Below are positions 27,179-35,554 of a stretch of 64,000 nucleotides of DNA, piece after piece. The first letter of the stretch is position 1, and each line of letters begins with the position of its first letter. The translations under genes and the position numbers were made by a program. Source of the DNA: an uncultured Formosa sp. (GTDB lineage: Bacteria > Bacteroidota > Bacteroidia > Flavobacteriales > Flavobacteriaceae); NCBI RefSeq assembly GCF_947500765.1, contig NZ_CANMTH010000008.1, positions 124,001 to 188,000 on the forward strand, read 5' to 3'. The notes beneath the pieces were generated by a model. That model worked only from the letters and a program-made list of their open reading frames with translations, was not told the origin of the DNA and did no database searches.

Positions 27179-27895
27179 ATGAAATTAGATATACTTGCAA
27201 TAGGAGCACATCCAGACGATGTTGAATTAGGATGTGGAGCAACAGTTGCAAAAGAAATTGCCAACGGAAAAACTGTTGGGATTATCGATTTAACCAGAGG
27301 AGAGTTAGGAACCCGAGGAACAGCAGAAACACGAGATGCAGAAGCTAAAGATGCTGCAAAAATTTTAGGCGTTTCAGTACGAGAAAATTTAGGCTTCGCA
27401 GATGGGTTTTTTACAAATGATAAAAAGCATCAATTAGAAATTATAAAAATAATTCGTAAATATCAACCAGAAATCGTGCTTTGTAATGCTATTGATGATA
27501 GACATATAGATCATGGAAAAGGAAGTAAATTGGTTAGTGATGCTTGTTTTTTAAGCGGATTAAAGAAAATTGAAACTGAAGTAGGAGGAGAGTTACAAAT
27601 ACAATGGAGACCAAAACATGTTTACCATTATATACAGTGGAAACATATAGAGCCTGATTTTGTTGTAGATGTTACCGGATATATGGATATTAAAGAAGAA
27701 GCTGTTTTAGCTTATAAAACACAATTTTTTGATCCAGAGAGTAAAGAACCAGAAACACCTATTTCAAGTAAGAATTTTACTGATAGTGTAAAATATCGTG
27801 CAAAAGATTTAGGACGCATAATTGGAGTAGAATCAGCAGAGGGCTTTACTTCAGAGCGTTATGTTGCGGTCGAAAATTTATTTAAATTAAAATGA
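27179..27895 (+). CDS. bshB1: Bacillithiol biosynthesis deacetylase BshB1
   Basis: 238 residues. The LmbE/PIG-L zinc site 'LAIGAHPDDVELGCGATVA' is at the N-terminus, followed by 'DLTRGELGTRGTAETRDAEA' (split motif of BshB1), 'NAIDDRHIDHGKGSKLV' and 'HYIQWKHIEPDFVVDVT'. This pattern is specific to BshB1, which removes the acetyl group from GlcNAc-malate to give GlcN-malate, the second step in making bacillithiol. It lies downstream of the peroxidase and trans-sulfuration genes on the same strand. Confidence 0.93.
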   Translation: MKLDILAIGAHPDDVELGCGATVAKEIANGKTVGIIDLTRGELGTRGTAETRDAEAKDAAKILGVSVRENLGFADGFFTNDKKHQLEIIKIIRKYQPEIVLCNAIDDRHIDHGKGSKLVSDACFLSGLKKIETEVGGELQIQWRPKHVYHYIQWKHIEPDFVVDVTGYMDIKEEAVLAYKTQFFDPESKEPETPISSKNFTDSVKYRAKDLGRIIGVESAEGFTSERYVAVENLFKLK

Positions 27896-27913
27896 AAATT
27901 TTTTTTAAAATAA

Positions 27914-27944
27914 TTTGGTATATCTGTAATTTCGTTTAAATTTG
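27914..27944 (+). promoter_or_regulatory. Complete Bacteroidota promoter of tRNA-His
   Basis: TTTG (27914-27917), a 19-bp spacer and TAAATTTG (27937-27944) match the consensus fully; transcription should start near 27951, about 22 bases before the tRNA. Confidence 0.8.
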
Positions 27945-27972
27945 CACACGCATTACAAAAATGCAGTTACAT

Positions 27973-28047
27973 GGTGGTTGTAGCTCAGTTGGTTAGAGCA
28001 TTGGTTTGTGGTACCAAGGGTCGCCGGTTCGAATCCGGTCTTCCACC
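27973..28047 (+). tRNA. tRNA-His (anticodon GTG)
   Basis: A cloverleaf folds with D-stem GCTC/GAGC, anticodon stem TTGGT/ACCAA with a TTGTGGT loop (anticodon GTG), and T-arm GCCGG-TTCGAAT-CCGGT. The extra G at position -1 opposite C73, the identity mark of tRNA-His, is encoded (27973). The acceptor stem has two consecutive T-T mismatches (positions 5 and 6). The CCA end is not encoded (CAA follows C73). Confidence 0.93.
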
Positions 28048-28055
28048 CAAAAAGT

Positions 28056-28088
28056 AAAAGCCTTTCGATTTTTCGAAAGGCTTTTTTT
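28056..28088 (+). terminator. Terminator of tRNA-His
   Basis: A 13-bp stem (AAAAGCCTTTCGA with its complement) with a TTTT loop and a T7 run, 9 bases after the tRNA. Confidence 0.85.
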
Positions 28089-28109
28089 GTGGATATAAGT
28101 TTCGTGCTT

Positions 28110-29063
28110 TTATAATTCTAACTTAACACCTTGTTCAGGGAAAATTAAATCTAAACCTAAATCGTTTTGGTCATGTAATTGCGTTTTAATTTTTACCATG
28201 TTTTCTACAGGTGGCTTTTGGTGTGTTATTATGGTTTTAAATCCGTGTAAAGCGTTTTTTCCTGTTAATTTTTGTAAGTTTTTTAATTCTTTATAAAACC
28301 AATTTGGTGTTAAATGCCCGTACAAAGCAGTATTGGCTTGTTCATTAGGGAAGGAAACTTCTATAAACATGGCGCGTAATTTTTTTGTTTTAATTAACGG
28401 AGAAACAACAGTCCATAGCTGCTTTAAATCGTTACTGTTTTCAATAGCATCAGGTCCTGTGTCTCCTAAATAAAGTAGATAATCTTCGTGATAACGGACT
28501 AAAAAAGCAGTGCTTTCAAACGGACTTACATGGCTTAGAGGAAATGCAGTTACAAACATATCTGTATTTGTAACTGGAATTTCTTGTTGGTGATTTAAAG
28601 TCTGAAAATGATAGCGTTTAATTTGAAATCCAGGACCTTCATCACCAAAATTAGCCCATGTTTCTCCATTAAAATAATGGTCTTGCATCATTGTCATACA
28701 TTTTTTAGTTGCATAAACTGTTTTTGATGAATCTGCAGGAGAATTAATAATCAAGCCAGAGACATGATCTAAATGCGCATGAGATATAAAATAACCTTTT
28801 ATGTATTCTCGTAGTACTTGTTTTGCAGATATGTTAAAGGCTTTGTTTTCAATAGCTTTTTCTATTCCGTAATGCAGAGTTCCTGCATCTAAAGATATAA
28901 AGTCGTTAGTTCCTGTAGGAGCCACCAAATAAGCAGATAAGTTTGTTTCGTCTATACCCCCTTTCACACCAAGCGGAATCAATTGAAAGGCTGCTTTTTG
29001 TTGTGCAAAAAGTGTTGTTGTAACCCATAGAATACAAATCAAAAAAGATATAGTAGATTTCAT
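28110..29063 (-). CDS. Class II cyclic-nucleotide phosphodiesterase (exported MBL-fold)
   Basis: 317 residues with a signal peptide ending 'TTTLFAQ', so it is periplasmic. The metallo-beta-lactamase motif 'SHAHLDHVSGLIINSP' matches the class II cAMP phosphodiesterase signature (HxHLDHxxGL..SP); further ligands are in 'AFPLSHVSPF' and 'YLGDTGPDAIE'. The family includes yeast PDE1 and bacterial CpdP, which hydrolyse cAMP/cGMP. A periplasmic location suggests scavenging of external cyclic nucleotides. TAAATTTG at 29097-29104 is a likely -7 element. Confidence 0.9.
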   Translation of the reverse strand: MKSTISFLICILWVTTTLFAQQKAAFQLIPLGVKGGIDETNLSAYLVAPTGTNDFISLDAGTLHYGIEKAIENKAFNISAKQVLREYIKGYFISHAHLDHVSGLIINSPADSSKTVYATKKCMTMMQDHYFNGETWANFGDEGPGFQIKRYHFQTLNHQQEIPVTNTDMFVTAFPLSHVSPFESTAFLVRYHEDYLLYLGDTGPDAIENSNDLKQLWTVVSPLIKTKKLRAMFIEVSFPNEQANTALYGHLTPNWFYKELKNLQKLTGKNALHGFKTIITHQKPPVENMVKIKTQLHDQNDLGLDLIFPEQGVKLEL

Positions 29064-29411
29064 TTTTTATACATTTTTTTAATAATCATGAAACCACAAA
29101 TTTAAAGGCTTCATATTAATAAAGAGTTGCTTTTGTTTTAAAAAACAGAATATATTAACGTTTAGTAATGTTGTTAATTCATATGGTTAATCAATCTGCA
29201 TTTTGTTTACTTGAAATGATATTAAAATCAATTTAATAATAATAAGTGATTTTAAATATGTTTTTGTTCTAATTTAGCCTGTTTTTTAAAGTATTTATAA
29301 CCTTATTTCGTAAAATTTTATTTTTAATAATATGTGTTTTCGTAAAAAAAAACAATTCAATAAATATGTTCTATATTTATGAATATTATTCATTAATAAA
29401 TAGATTGGAAA
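29064..29411. other. 348-bp divergent intergenic region
   Basis: AT-rich spacer between the phosphodiesterase and the CHU_C protein. It holds the TAAATTTG element of the phosphodiesterase (minus strand, 29097-29104). I see no clear promoter for the plus-strand gene and no ORF, RNA or repeat. Confidence 0.6.
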
Positions 29412-32204
29412 TTGAATTTTATATTTAAATGTATCTTATTTTTTGCGGCTATACTAACGGTTTTACATGTGCATGCACAGAATGAATCTGCAAATTGGTA
29501 CTTCGGAGAAACAGCAGCATTAAGTTTTAAAAGCGGAGAGCCCGTTTCTCTTGGAAATAGTGCGTTGTTTACTCACGAAGGAAGCGCAACAATTTCCGAC
29601 CAACAAGGTAATTTAATGTTCTATACAGATGGTGTAACCATTTGGGATAAGCGAAATAGAGCCATGCCAAATGGTAATAACTTATTTGGAAATAAATCGA
29701 GTACAATGTCTGCTTTAATCATTCCAAAACCAGGTACCATTAATAGATATTATGTATTTACTATCGATGAGCCTGGGAAATCTAATGATGGATTGGATGA
29801 TGGTTTTATTAATGGAGCAAACTATAGCGAAGTCGATATGACTTTAAATAGTGGTTATGGAGATGTGGTGTCTAAAAACAATCCACTAATTACATACGAT
29901 GTTAATGATGATGCAGAACGTTATTTTAAATCTTCTGAAAAAATTACTGCAGTTACCCACGATGACGAAATTTCAATTTGGGTAATCACACATTTAGGAA
30001 ACACCTTTTATTCTTTTTTAATTGACGAATTGGGAGTAAATGAAAACCCTGTAATATCAACAGTTTCAACAGAGATTCCTCCAAGAATTACTTCAGATAG
30101 TATAAATATATCAGCAATTGGGTATTTAAAAGTGTCTCCTAACGGAAAAACTATAGCTATAGCACATAGTTCTACAGCATTAGGAAGTCCAAGAACAGGA
30201 ACTAAAAGAAGCGGAAAAGTGTTTTTGTACGACTTCGATAATATTACAGGAGCAGTTACAAACGAAATATTATTAAAAGATGGACTTTATCCTTATGGTT
30301 TAGAGTTTTCACCCAATTCTAAATTGCTGTATGCCACGATAGGTAATTATAATACAGATGATCGGTTTGTAGAGGGGTATTTATATCAATATGATTTGTT
30401 TAGTGATAATATTCCTGCTTCAGAGGTATTGATTCACAAATCAAATTATTATGCAGGGGCTTTACAATTGGCTATAGACGGACGGATTTATCGTGCAGGA
30501 TATACTGGTGCTTCAGGAGTAAAGACCTTGTCTTATATAAAAAAACCTAATGTTCTTGGTACTGATAGTGATTATCAACATGCTAAAATAAAGATAGATC
30601 ACGGACTTGTTAAGTTAGGCTTACCACCCTTTATACAGTCTATATTTAAATATAGATTTAATTATACATACGAATGTTCTGGTTCTGGTTTTAATGCAAA
30701 TTTTACTATACTGCCTGATCCAGCAGAAGAAGATTCGGATTTTACAATGTCGTGGGATTTTGGTGATGGAACAACATCTACAACAAGTACAACTCATTTT
30801 TACGCTGTGCCTGGTGATTATGATATTGTAATGGAATTAACCATTAATAACGAAGTTCAAAACTATAAGAAAACCATTAATATTGCGAGTCTTCCAACTT
30901 TAGAAGATCAATACGAGTTTATTGCTTGCGATGCCTTTGATGAAGATGCTAACGATGGCTTAACCTTTTATAGTTTAACAAACCAAAGTAGTGCTAATAC
31001 TGTTTTTACTACAGATCTAGTTCAAGTTTATTATTATAAAACAGAAGCAGAAGCAAATACCGATACCACGAATGTAAATAGTATTAATGACGTTTTTTAT
31101 AATACGGTTAAGAATCAAATTGTGTATGCTAAAGTGTATGCTAATAATTCTAACTGCTACCAGATTGTTAAAGTGAAATTAACAACTAAAGATCCTATTC
31201 CTATTGGGCAGTTTGCTCTTAATTCGTGTGCAACAGATATTCCTGGAATTGCAAATTTTGATTTGTCGGATGATTATAAAAATCAGGTTAGAATTGCTGG
31301 AAATTTGCCAAACTCTGTGGCAATTTCATTTTATTCAAGTAGGGAAGATGCTCAAAACGGAGTTAACCCTTTATCATCTAATTTACAGTCTGCAGATACT
31401 ACAATTTATGTAAAAGCAGAGAGTAGTGATGCTTGTTACGATGTAGGTGAAGTGAATTTAAAGGTCAATTCATTTCCAATTATAGAAGATCGTATTTATA
31501 ATGTATGTCCGTCAGAATTTCCTATAATAATAGATTCAGGTATAGGAGATTCTGCTTATAATATTGATTCTTATACTTATAGTTGGGATGGTGTTGGGAC
31601 TATAAAAAATGAAGCACAAAGTAAGAATGATGAGTTAGAAGTATATGCAGCAGGAGATTATTTTGTTACCATTTACGATGAAAAATTGAATTGTGATACA
31701 ACTGTTAAGGTTAGTGTGGTTGTGTATCCGGCACCTATAATTAATAATTTAGATATAGATGATGATAATTTAACTGTAAGTTTAGCTAATGCAAGTTCTG
31801 ATTATGAATTTTCTGTAGATTATTTAAATGGATTTCAAAGCGACAATACATTTAGAAATTTAAGTACAGGAGTACATACACTCTATGTAAGAGATTATTT
31901 TAGGTGTAATGTTATAGAACAAACGTTCTATGTGTTTGGATTACCAAAATTTTTCACACCTAATGGAGATGGAATACATGATTATTGGAATGTATTAGGT
32001 ATTGATCCTTCTGCTTTTACAGATCCTGTAGATGTTTATATTTTTGATAGATATGGTAAGCTTTTAAAAGTTTTCGATCCGTTAAGTTCTAAGGGATGGG
32101 ACGGTACAGCTAATGGTCAAAAAATGAGTACAGACGATTATTGGTATCGTTTTGCATTGCCCGATGGTAGGGTATATTCTGGCCATTTTACTCTGAAAAG
32201 ATAA
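29412..32204 (+). CDS. T9SS type B sorting (CHU_C) protein with PKD domain
   Basis: 930 residues. The start is a TTG: an in-frame TAA lies 15 bases upstream and the TTG gives a perfect signal peptide ('FKCILFFAAILTVLHVHAQ'). Residues 25-410 look like a beta-propeller ('LYDFDNITGAV', 'GLEFSPNSKLLYAT'). A PKD domain follows (about 425-490, 'FTMSWDFGDGTTSTT'), then several Ig-like repeats beginning with Cys-containing motifs, and a C-terminal CHU_C domain ('FFTPNGDGIHDYWNV', 'DRYGKLLKVFDP', 'DDYWYRFALPDGR'). The last domain sends proteins through the type IX secretion system to the cell surface. Its ligand is unknown. Confidence 0.9.
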   Translation: MNFIFKCILFFAAILTVLHVHAQNESANWYFGETAALSFKSGEPVSLGNSALFTHEGSATISDQQGNLMFYTDGVTIWDKRNRAMPNGNNLFGNKSSTMSALIIPKPGTINRYYVFTIDEPGKSNDGLDDGFINGANYSEVDMTLNSGYGDVVSKNNPLITYDVNDDAERYFKSSEKITAVTHDDEISIWVITHLGNTFYSFLIDELGVNENPVISTVSTEIPPRITSDSINISAIGYLKVSPNGKTIAIAHSSTALGSPRTGTKRSGKVFLYDFDNITGAVTNEILLKDGLYPYGLEFSPNSKLLYATIGNYNTDDRFVEGYLYQYDLFSDNIPASEVLIHKSNYYAGALQLAIDGRIYRAGYTGASGVKTLSYIKKPNVLGTDSDYQHAKIKIDHGLVKLGLPPFIQSIFKYRFNYTYECSGSGFNANFTILPDPAEEDSDFTMSWDFGDGTTSTTSTTHFYAVPGDYDIVMELTINNEVQNYKKTINIASLPTLEDQYEFIACDAFDEDANDGLTFYSLTNQSSANTVFTTDLVQVYYYKTEAEANTDTTNVNSINDVFYNTVKNQIVYAKVYANNSNCYQIVKVKLTTKDPIPIGQFALNSCATDIPGIANFDLSDDYKNQVRIAGNLPNSVAISFYSSREDAQNGVNPLSSNLQSADTTIYVKAESSDACYDVGEVNLKVNSFPIIEDRIYNVCPSEFPIIIDSGIGDSAYNIDSYTYSWDGVGTIKNEAQSKNDELEVYAAGDYFVTIYDEKLNCDTTVKVSVVVYPAPIINNLDIDDDNLTVSLANASSDYEFSVDYLNGFQSDNTFRNLSTGVHTLYVRDYFRCNVIEQTFYVFGLPKFFTPNGDGIHDYWNVLGIDPSAFTDPVDVYIFDRYGKLLKVFDPLSSKGWDGTANGQKMSTDDYWYRFALPDGRVYSGHFTLKR

Positions 32205-32267
32205 ATAAGAATCTGAAACAATTGTGATGCATTAAGTATATAATTGTTTCAGAAATAGAACGGTAGC

Positions 32268-33137
32268 TTAAGCCTTTTTTGGTATTATTTTTTTTATTAA
32301 ATTAACGATAAGTAAAACAATAAATCCGATTACAATTCCTAAAATTAATTCAGAAACAATACTTGGTAAGGCATGAAATAAATCGTGTAAATAAGGTATG
32401 TTGTGCATAAATATTCCTCCAGAAACAAGTAATAGAGCAATTGTACCAATAAATCCAAGACTTTTAATAACCCATGGCAGTGCGTTAACTAAAAGACGAC
32501 CAACTTTATCTGAAAAACTATTATCTTCTTCGTTTAAATTGATAAGTTTTAATCCAAAATCGTCCATACGTACAATAAGCGCAACAATACCGTAAACCCC
32601 TACAGTAGCTAAAAGTGCCACTACAGAAACGACAATAATTTGGGTTGTTAATGGATGATTGACAACTGTACCTAAAGCAATAATTACAATTTCTACAGAA
32701 AGAATAAAATCAGTAACAATAGCTGCTTTTACTTTTTCTTTCTCCAATTTCAGTATCTCTGCTTCTGTACTTACTTCTATTCGAGCTTCTGCGTGATGTT
32801 CATGCGGAACAAAGTATTCGTAAATTTTTTCGGCGCCTTCATAAGCAAGATACAATCCACCTAAAGTTAGAATTATGGGAATAGATATTGGTAGAAAAGC
32901 ACTTAATAAAAAAGCAAAAGGTAGAATAATTACTTTGTTTTTTAGAGATCCTTTAGTAATAGCCCATAAAACAGGAATTTCTCTAGAGGATACAAATCCA
33001 GAAGCTTTTTCTGCATTTACAGCTAAATCATCACCTAAAATTCCAGCGGTTTTTTTAGTCGCTAACTTTCCCATAGTTGCAACATCGTCCATAAGTACTG
33101 CGATATCGTCTAATAATGCAAAAAAACCTGATGCCAT
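32268..33137 (-). CDS. DUF808 inner-membrane protein (YedI family)
   Basis: 289 residues. The N-terminal motif 'MASGFFALLDDIAVLMDDVA' and the following 'ILGDDLAVNAEKASGFVSSRE' are diagnostic for DUF808/YedI. Six or so membrane segments follow, with a small hydrophilic region ('HEHHAEARIEVSTEAE') around residue 115. The function of the family is not established. Monocistronic. Confidence 0.9.
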   Translation of the reverse strand: MASGFFALLDDIAVLMDDVATMGKLATKKTAGILGDDLAVNAEKASGFVSSREIPVLWAITKGSLKNKVIILPFAFLLSAFLPISIPIILTLGGLYLAYEGAEKIYEYFVPHEHHAEARIEVSTEAEILKLEKEKVKAAIVTDFILSVEIVIIALGTVVNHPLTTQIIVVSVVALLATVGVYGIVALIVRMDDFGLKLINLNEEDNSFSDKVGRLLVNALPWVIKSLGFIGTIALLLVSGGIFMHNIPYLHDLFHALPSIVSELILGIVIGFIVLLIVNLIKKIIPKKA

Positions 33138-33488
33138 TAAAGTGTGTTTTAAATTGGTTGAAATATTACGTTTAAATAATTCTGAAAAATCAAAAAAATC
33201 GATTTAAACAGCTGCTAAAATAATATGTTTATATTTTACAGTAGGTCTCAATTGAAAATAAATGTGATTAATTTAAAGTTTTAAGCTCTGTATGTCATTT
33301 TACGGGTAATAATTTTATGGTGTAATATTATTTTTAATTTCATATTATGTTTATTTTTTGCTTTTGTAGCGTGTTATTGTATGTGGTTAAGTAATATAGT
33401 TGTTAATTTAATAGTATTCGTGATAAAAGTTTTAGGTTAAATTAAAAATAATTACATTTATTAGTTATAATACAACTCTTTAAAAATT
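33138..33488. other. 351-bp divergent intergenic region
   Basis: About 80% A+T spacer between the divergent DUF808 and thioesterase genes. It should carry both promoters, but I find no exact TAnnTTTG element, no hairpin with a T-run, and no ORF. Confidence 0.6.
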
Positions 33489-34028
33489 ATGATATTTAAG
33501 CATATAGAAGAATCACAAATAACCATGACACAATTAATGTTACCTTCTCATTCCAATTTTAGAGGTAATATTCATGGTGGATTTATTTTAAATCTGATGG
33601 ATCAAATTGCATTTGCATGTGCTTCTAAACATTCTGGCCATTATTCGGTAACAGCATCTGTTAATAAAGTAGACTTTCTAAATGCAATTGCAGTAGGAGA
33701 ATTAGTGACTTTAAAGGCATCTATTAATTATACAGGAAGAACATCTATGGTTGTTGGTTTACGTGTAGAGTCGGAAAATATACATACGGGAGTAATTAAA
33801 CACTGTAATTCGTCTTATTTTACAATGGTTGCAAAAGATAAAGAACATAATAGTGTAGAAGTACCGGGGTTAATTTTAGATACAGAAGATAGTATTAGAC
33901 GTTTTGCTAGAAGTATAAAACGACAAAAACAAGCCAGAAAACGAAGTGAGAATTTTAGTCAGGCAGATTTTAAAATGGATGAATATATTGAAGAAGTAAA
34001 ATTACATAATGTGAAAATAGAATTGTAG
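33489..34028 (+). CDS. Acyl-CoA thioesterase (hotdog fold)
   Basis: 179 residues. The hotdog thioesterase signature 'FRGNIHGGFILNLMDQIAF' carries the catalytic Asp and the HGG turn, with 'ASVNKVDFLNAIAVGELV' following; the central helix and the 'YTGRTSMVVGLRV' strand match the YciA/BFIT group. It hydrolyses acyl-CoA to free fatty acid and CoA in the cytoplasm. The C-terminal 45 residues are a basic/acidic helical extension. Followed by a strong terminator. Confidence 0.9.
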   Translation: MIFKHIEESQITMTQLMLPSHSNFRGNIHGGFILNLMDQIAFACASKHSGHYSVTASVNKVDFLNAIAVGELVTLKASINYTGRTSMVVGLRVESENIHTGVIKHCNSSYFTMVAKDKEHNSVEVPGLILDTEDSIRRFARSIKRQKQARKRSENFSQADFKMDEYIEEVKLHNVKIEL

Positions 34029-34052
34029 ACGTACAATTTGAAATAATATACA

Positions 34053-34086
34053 AGCAGTTAACTTATTTGAGTTAGCTGCTTTTTTT
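34053..34086 (+). terminator. Terminator of the thioesterase gene
   Basis: An 11-bp stem (AGCAGTTAACT with one T-G pair) followed by a T run. A second perfect 11-bp inverted repeat (CTAAAAAGAAG, 34102-34129) without a T-run lies 15 bp further on. Confidence 0.8.
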
Positions 34087-34148
34087 GTGCCTAAATTTTA
34101 ACTAAAAAGAAGAATAAGCTTCTTTTTAGCACATACTGTTTACTAGGC

Positions 34149-34197
34149 TGTGTAAAAAGTGTGTAAATTTTTTACGGCTATATTTTGTTTTACACAC
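34149..34197. promoter_or_regulatory. Candidate activator-binding array (three TGTGTAAA copies)
   Basis: TGTGTAAA occurs at 34149-34156 and 34160-34167, i.e. phased by 11 bp, and inverted as TTTACACA at 34189-34196 (the outer arms GTGTGTAAA/TTTACACAC form a 9-bp inverted repeat). The array sits about 100-150 bp upstream of the sigma-54-like element at 34295, the usual place for the upstream sites of NtrC-type activators, one of which is encoded at 35555. Confidence 0.5.
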
Positions 34198-34294
34198 CTG
34201 AATATACACTAAAAATTATTGTAAAAATATAATATATCATTTAAAGGCTTGTATTCAGTGCGTTGTTGAAGTTTGCTCATATATTTATTATGCA

Positions 34295-34310
34295 TGGCAT
34301 GTTTATTTCA
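34295..34310 (+). promoter_or_regulatory. Sigma-54-like -24/-12 element
   Basis: TGGCAT-GTTTA-TTTCA matches the TGGCAC-N5-TTGCA consensus in the -24 GG and the spacing, with G replaced by T in the -12 half (TTTC for TTGC). The predicted start near 34321 is about 24 bp before the first PepSY-like ATG. Confidence 0.45.
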
Positions 34311-34344
34311 TATTATATATCAAATCACTTTAATTACACACAAC

Positions 34345-34647
34345 ATGAAGAATATAGCAATAGCATCGGCATTAACATTAGGAAGCGTTTCATCTTTCGC
34401 GTCAGCTTTTCAGACTACCTTTTTTCACGATGGAATTATGGATATTGTGTTTCAAGAAGATTTTACTCCCATAGAAATCGAAAATTTACCAACAGCTATT
34501 ATAGATGCTGTTTTGAAAAACTATGGTGAAGATAAAATTGGTAAAGCTCATAAAAACGAATTAAAAGAATACAAGTTAGAACTACGTGTAAATAATGAAA
34601 CACAAGTGGTTTACACAGATGAAGATGGGCATTGGATTAGTAAATAA
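34345..34647 (+). CDS. PepSY-like periplasmic protein, copy 1
   Basis: 100 residues from the ATG at 34345, which begins a normal Sec signal peptide ('MKNIAIASALTLGSVSSFAS'); longer frames reaching further upstream are not supported. The mature part follows the PepSY-like (BLIP-like, PF11396/DUF2874) pattern: 'IENLPTAIIDAVLKNY', 'IGKAHKNELKEYKLEL', then 'VVYTDEDGHWISK' at the end. It is the first and most divergent of three tandem paralogues. These folds inhibit or bind partners in the periplasm; the ligand here is unknown. Preceded by a sigma-54-like element and an activator-site array; a weak hairpin follows at 34680-34702. Confidence 0.82.
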   Translation: MKNIAIASALTLGSVSSFASAFQTTFFHDGIMDIVFQEDFTPIEIENLPTAIIDAVLKNYGEDKIGKAHKNELKEYKLELRVNNETQVVYTDEDGHWISK

Positions 34648-34791
34648 ATTAATAATGGTAGTTAAATGTATAATTTAAGAGCATTGAATTTATAATGCTT
34701 TTATAGATCTAAGACACATAGATTAATTTAATTTTTTTTACACAAAAAAATAACAGAGTAACCAGAATATAAATCAATTAAATCGAAAATT

Positions 34792-35097
34792 ATGAAACAT
34801 TTATTTTTATCAGCCGCAATTTTTGGAATAGTATTAACTAGTATGACTTTTTATGCAGCAGCTCCCGTAAAAGTAACATTTGAAGATGGTAAATTTGCTT
34901 TGCAAGATGAATATACACAAATAGAAGTAACGGCATTGCCAATAGCAATTACAGAAGCTGTTTCTAACGATTATCCAGGAGCAACTATAGCTAAAGCTTA
35001 TGTAAACGAAGCAAAGACATATAAATTAATACTTACTAAAGAAGGAGCAATGGCAACTGTTTATGCAGATGAAACCGGACAATGGATTACTAAATAG
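34792..35097 (+). CDS. PepSY-like periplasmic protein, copy 2
   Basis: 101 residues with a signal peptide ('FLSAAIFGIVLTSMTFYAAA'). The mature domain has the same pattern as its neighbours: 'VTALPIAITEAVSNDYPG', 'IAKAYVNEAKTYKLIL', 'TVYADETGQWITK'. The 'NDYPGATIAKA' turn is the classic PepSY-like consensus. It is closer to copy 3 than to copy 1, so the triplet probably arose by successive duplication. 144 bp separate it from copy 1 and 61 bp from copy 3; one transcript is plausible. Confidence 0.82.
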   Translation: MKHLFLSAAIFGIVLTSMTFYAAAPVKVTFEDGKFALQDEYTQIEVTALPIAITEAVSNDYPGATIAKAYVNEAKTYKLILTKEGAMATVYADETGQWITK

Positions 35098-35158
35098 TTA
35101 AAACCAACTAACCCTTATTTTGAACTATTTGTTTTACATGAAAAATGAAAATGAAATT

Positions 35159-35458
35159 ATGAAAAAGATAATTATAACATTAGTATTTGTATTAGGTAGT
35201 GTCTCGATTTATTCAACGGCAACCCGATTTGAGAATAGTGAAAAACGAATTATAAAATCTCTACAAGATGAATTTAAAGAAATAGATATCGCTATTTTAC
35301 CTACAGCAATAACAGAAGCTGTTGCAAAAGATTTTAAAAGTGCAGCAATTTCTAAAGCGTATATAAATGACGTTAAGGAATATAAGTTAATACTTAAGGA
35401 AGAAGGAGTATTAAAGACTGTTTATGTGACAGAAACAGGAATTTGGATTAATAAATAA
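35159..35458 (+). CDS. PepSY-like periplasmic protein, copy 3
   Basis: 99 residues from the ATG at 35159; an earlier in-frame ATG (35138) and a start at 35120 would add a hydrophilic tail before the signal peptide ('KKIIITLVFVLGSVSIYSTA'), which is unlikely. The domain repeats the family pattern ('IAILPTAITEAVAKDF', 'ISKAYINDVKEYKLIL', 'TVYVTETGIWINK'). Ended by a strong terminator, 97 bp before the NtrC-type regulator gene. Confidence 0.82.
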   Translation: MKKIIITLVFVLGSVSIYSTATRFENSEKRIIKSLQDEFKEIDIAILPTAITEAVAKDFKSAAISKAYINDVKEYKLILKEEGVLKTVYVTETGIWINK

Positions 35459-35476
35459 TTTTGAATTCATGTTTAT

Positions 35477-35512
35477 AAAAGAGGGTGTTTTATTTTAACA
35501 CCCTCTTTTTTT
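35477..35512 (+). terminator. Terminator after the PepSY-like triplet
   Basis: GAGGGTGTT/AACACCCTC stem with flanking A4/T4 pairs, a 7-nt loop and a T7 run. It separates the triplet from the regulator gene. Confidence 0.85.
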
Positions 35513-35554
35513 GTGTAATTTTATAACTTAATTTCTTAGACCATTTATTCCTAC

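Noticed and set aside
34263..34529. 88-codon plus-strand frame overlapping the first PepSY-like gene
   Set aside because: Out of frame with the PepSY-like gene, no signal or domain, and low-complexity; the overlapping gene has a signal peptide and paralogues.
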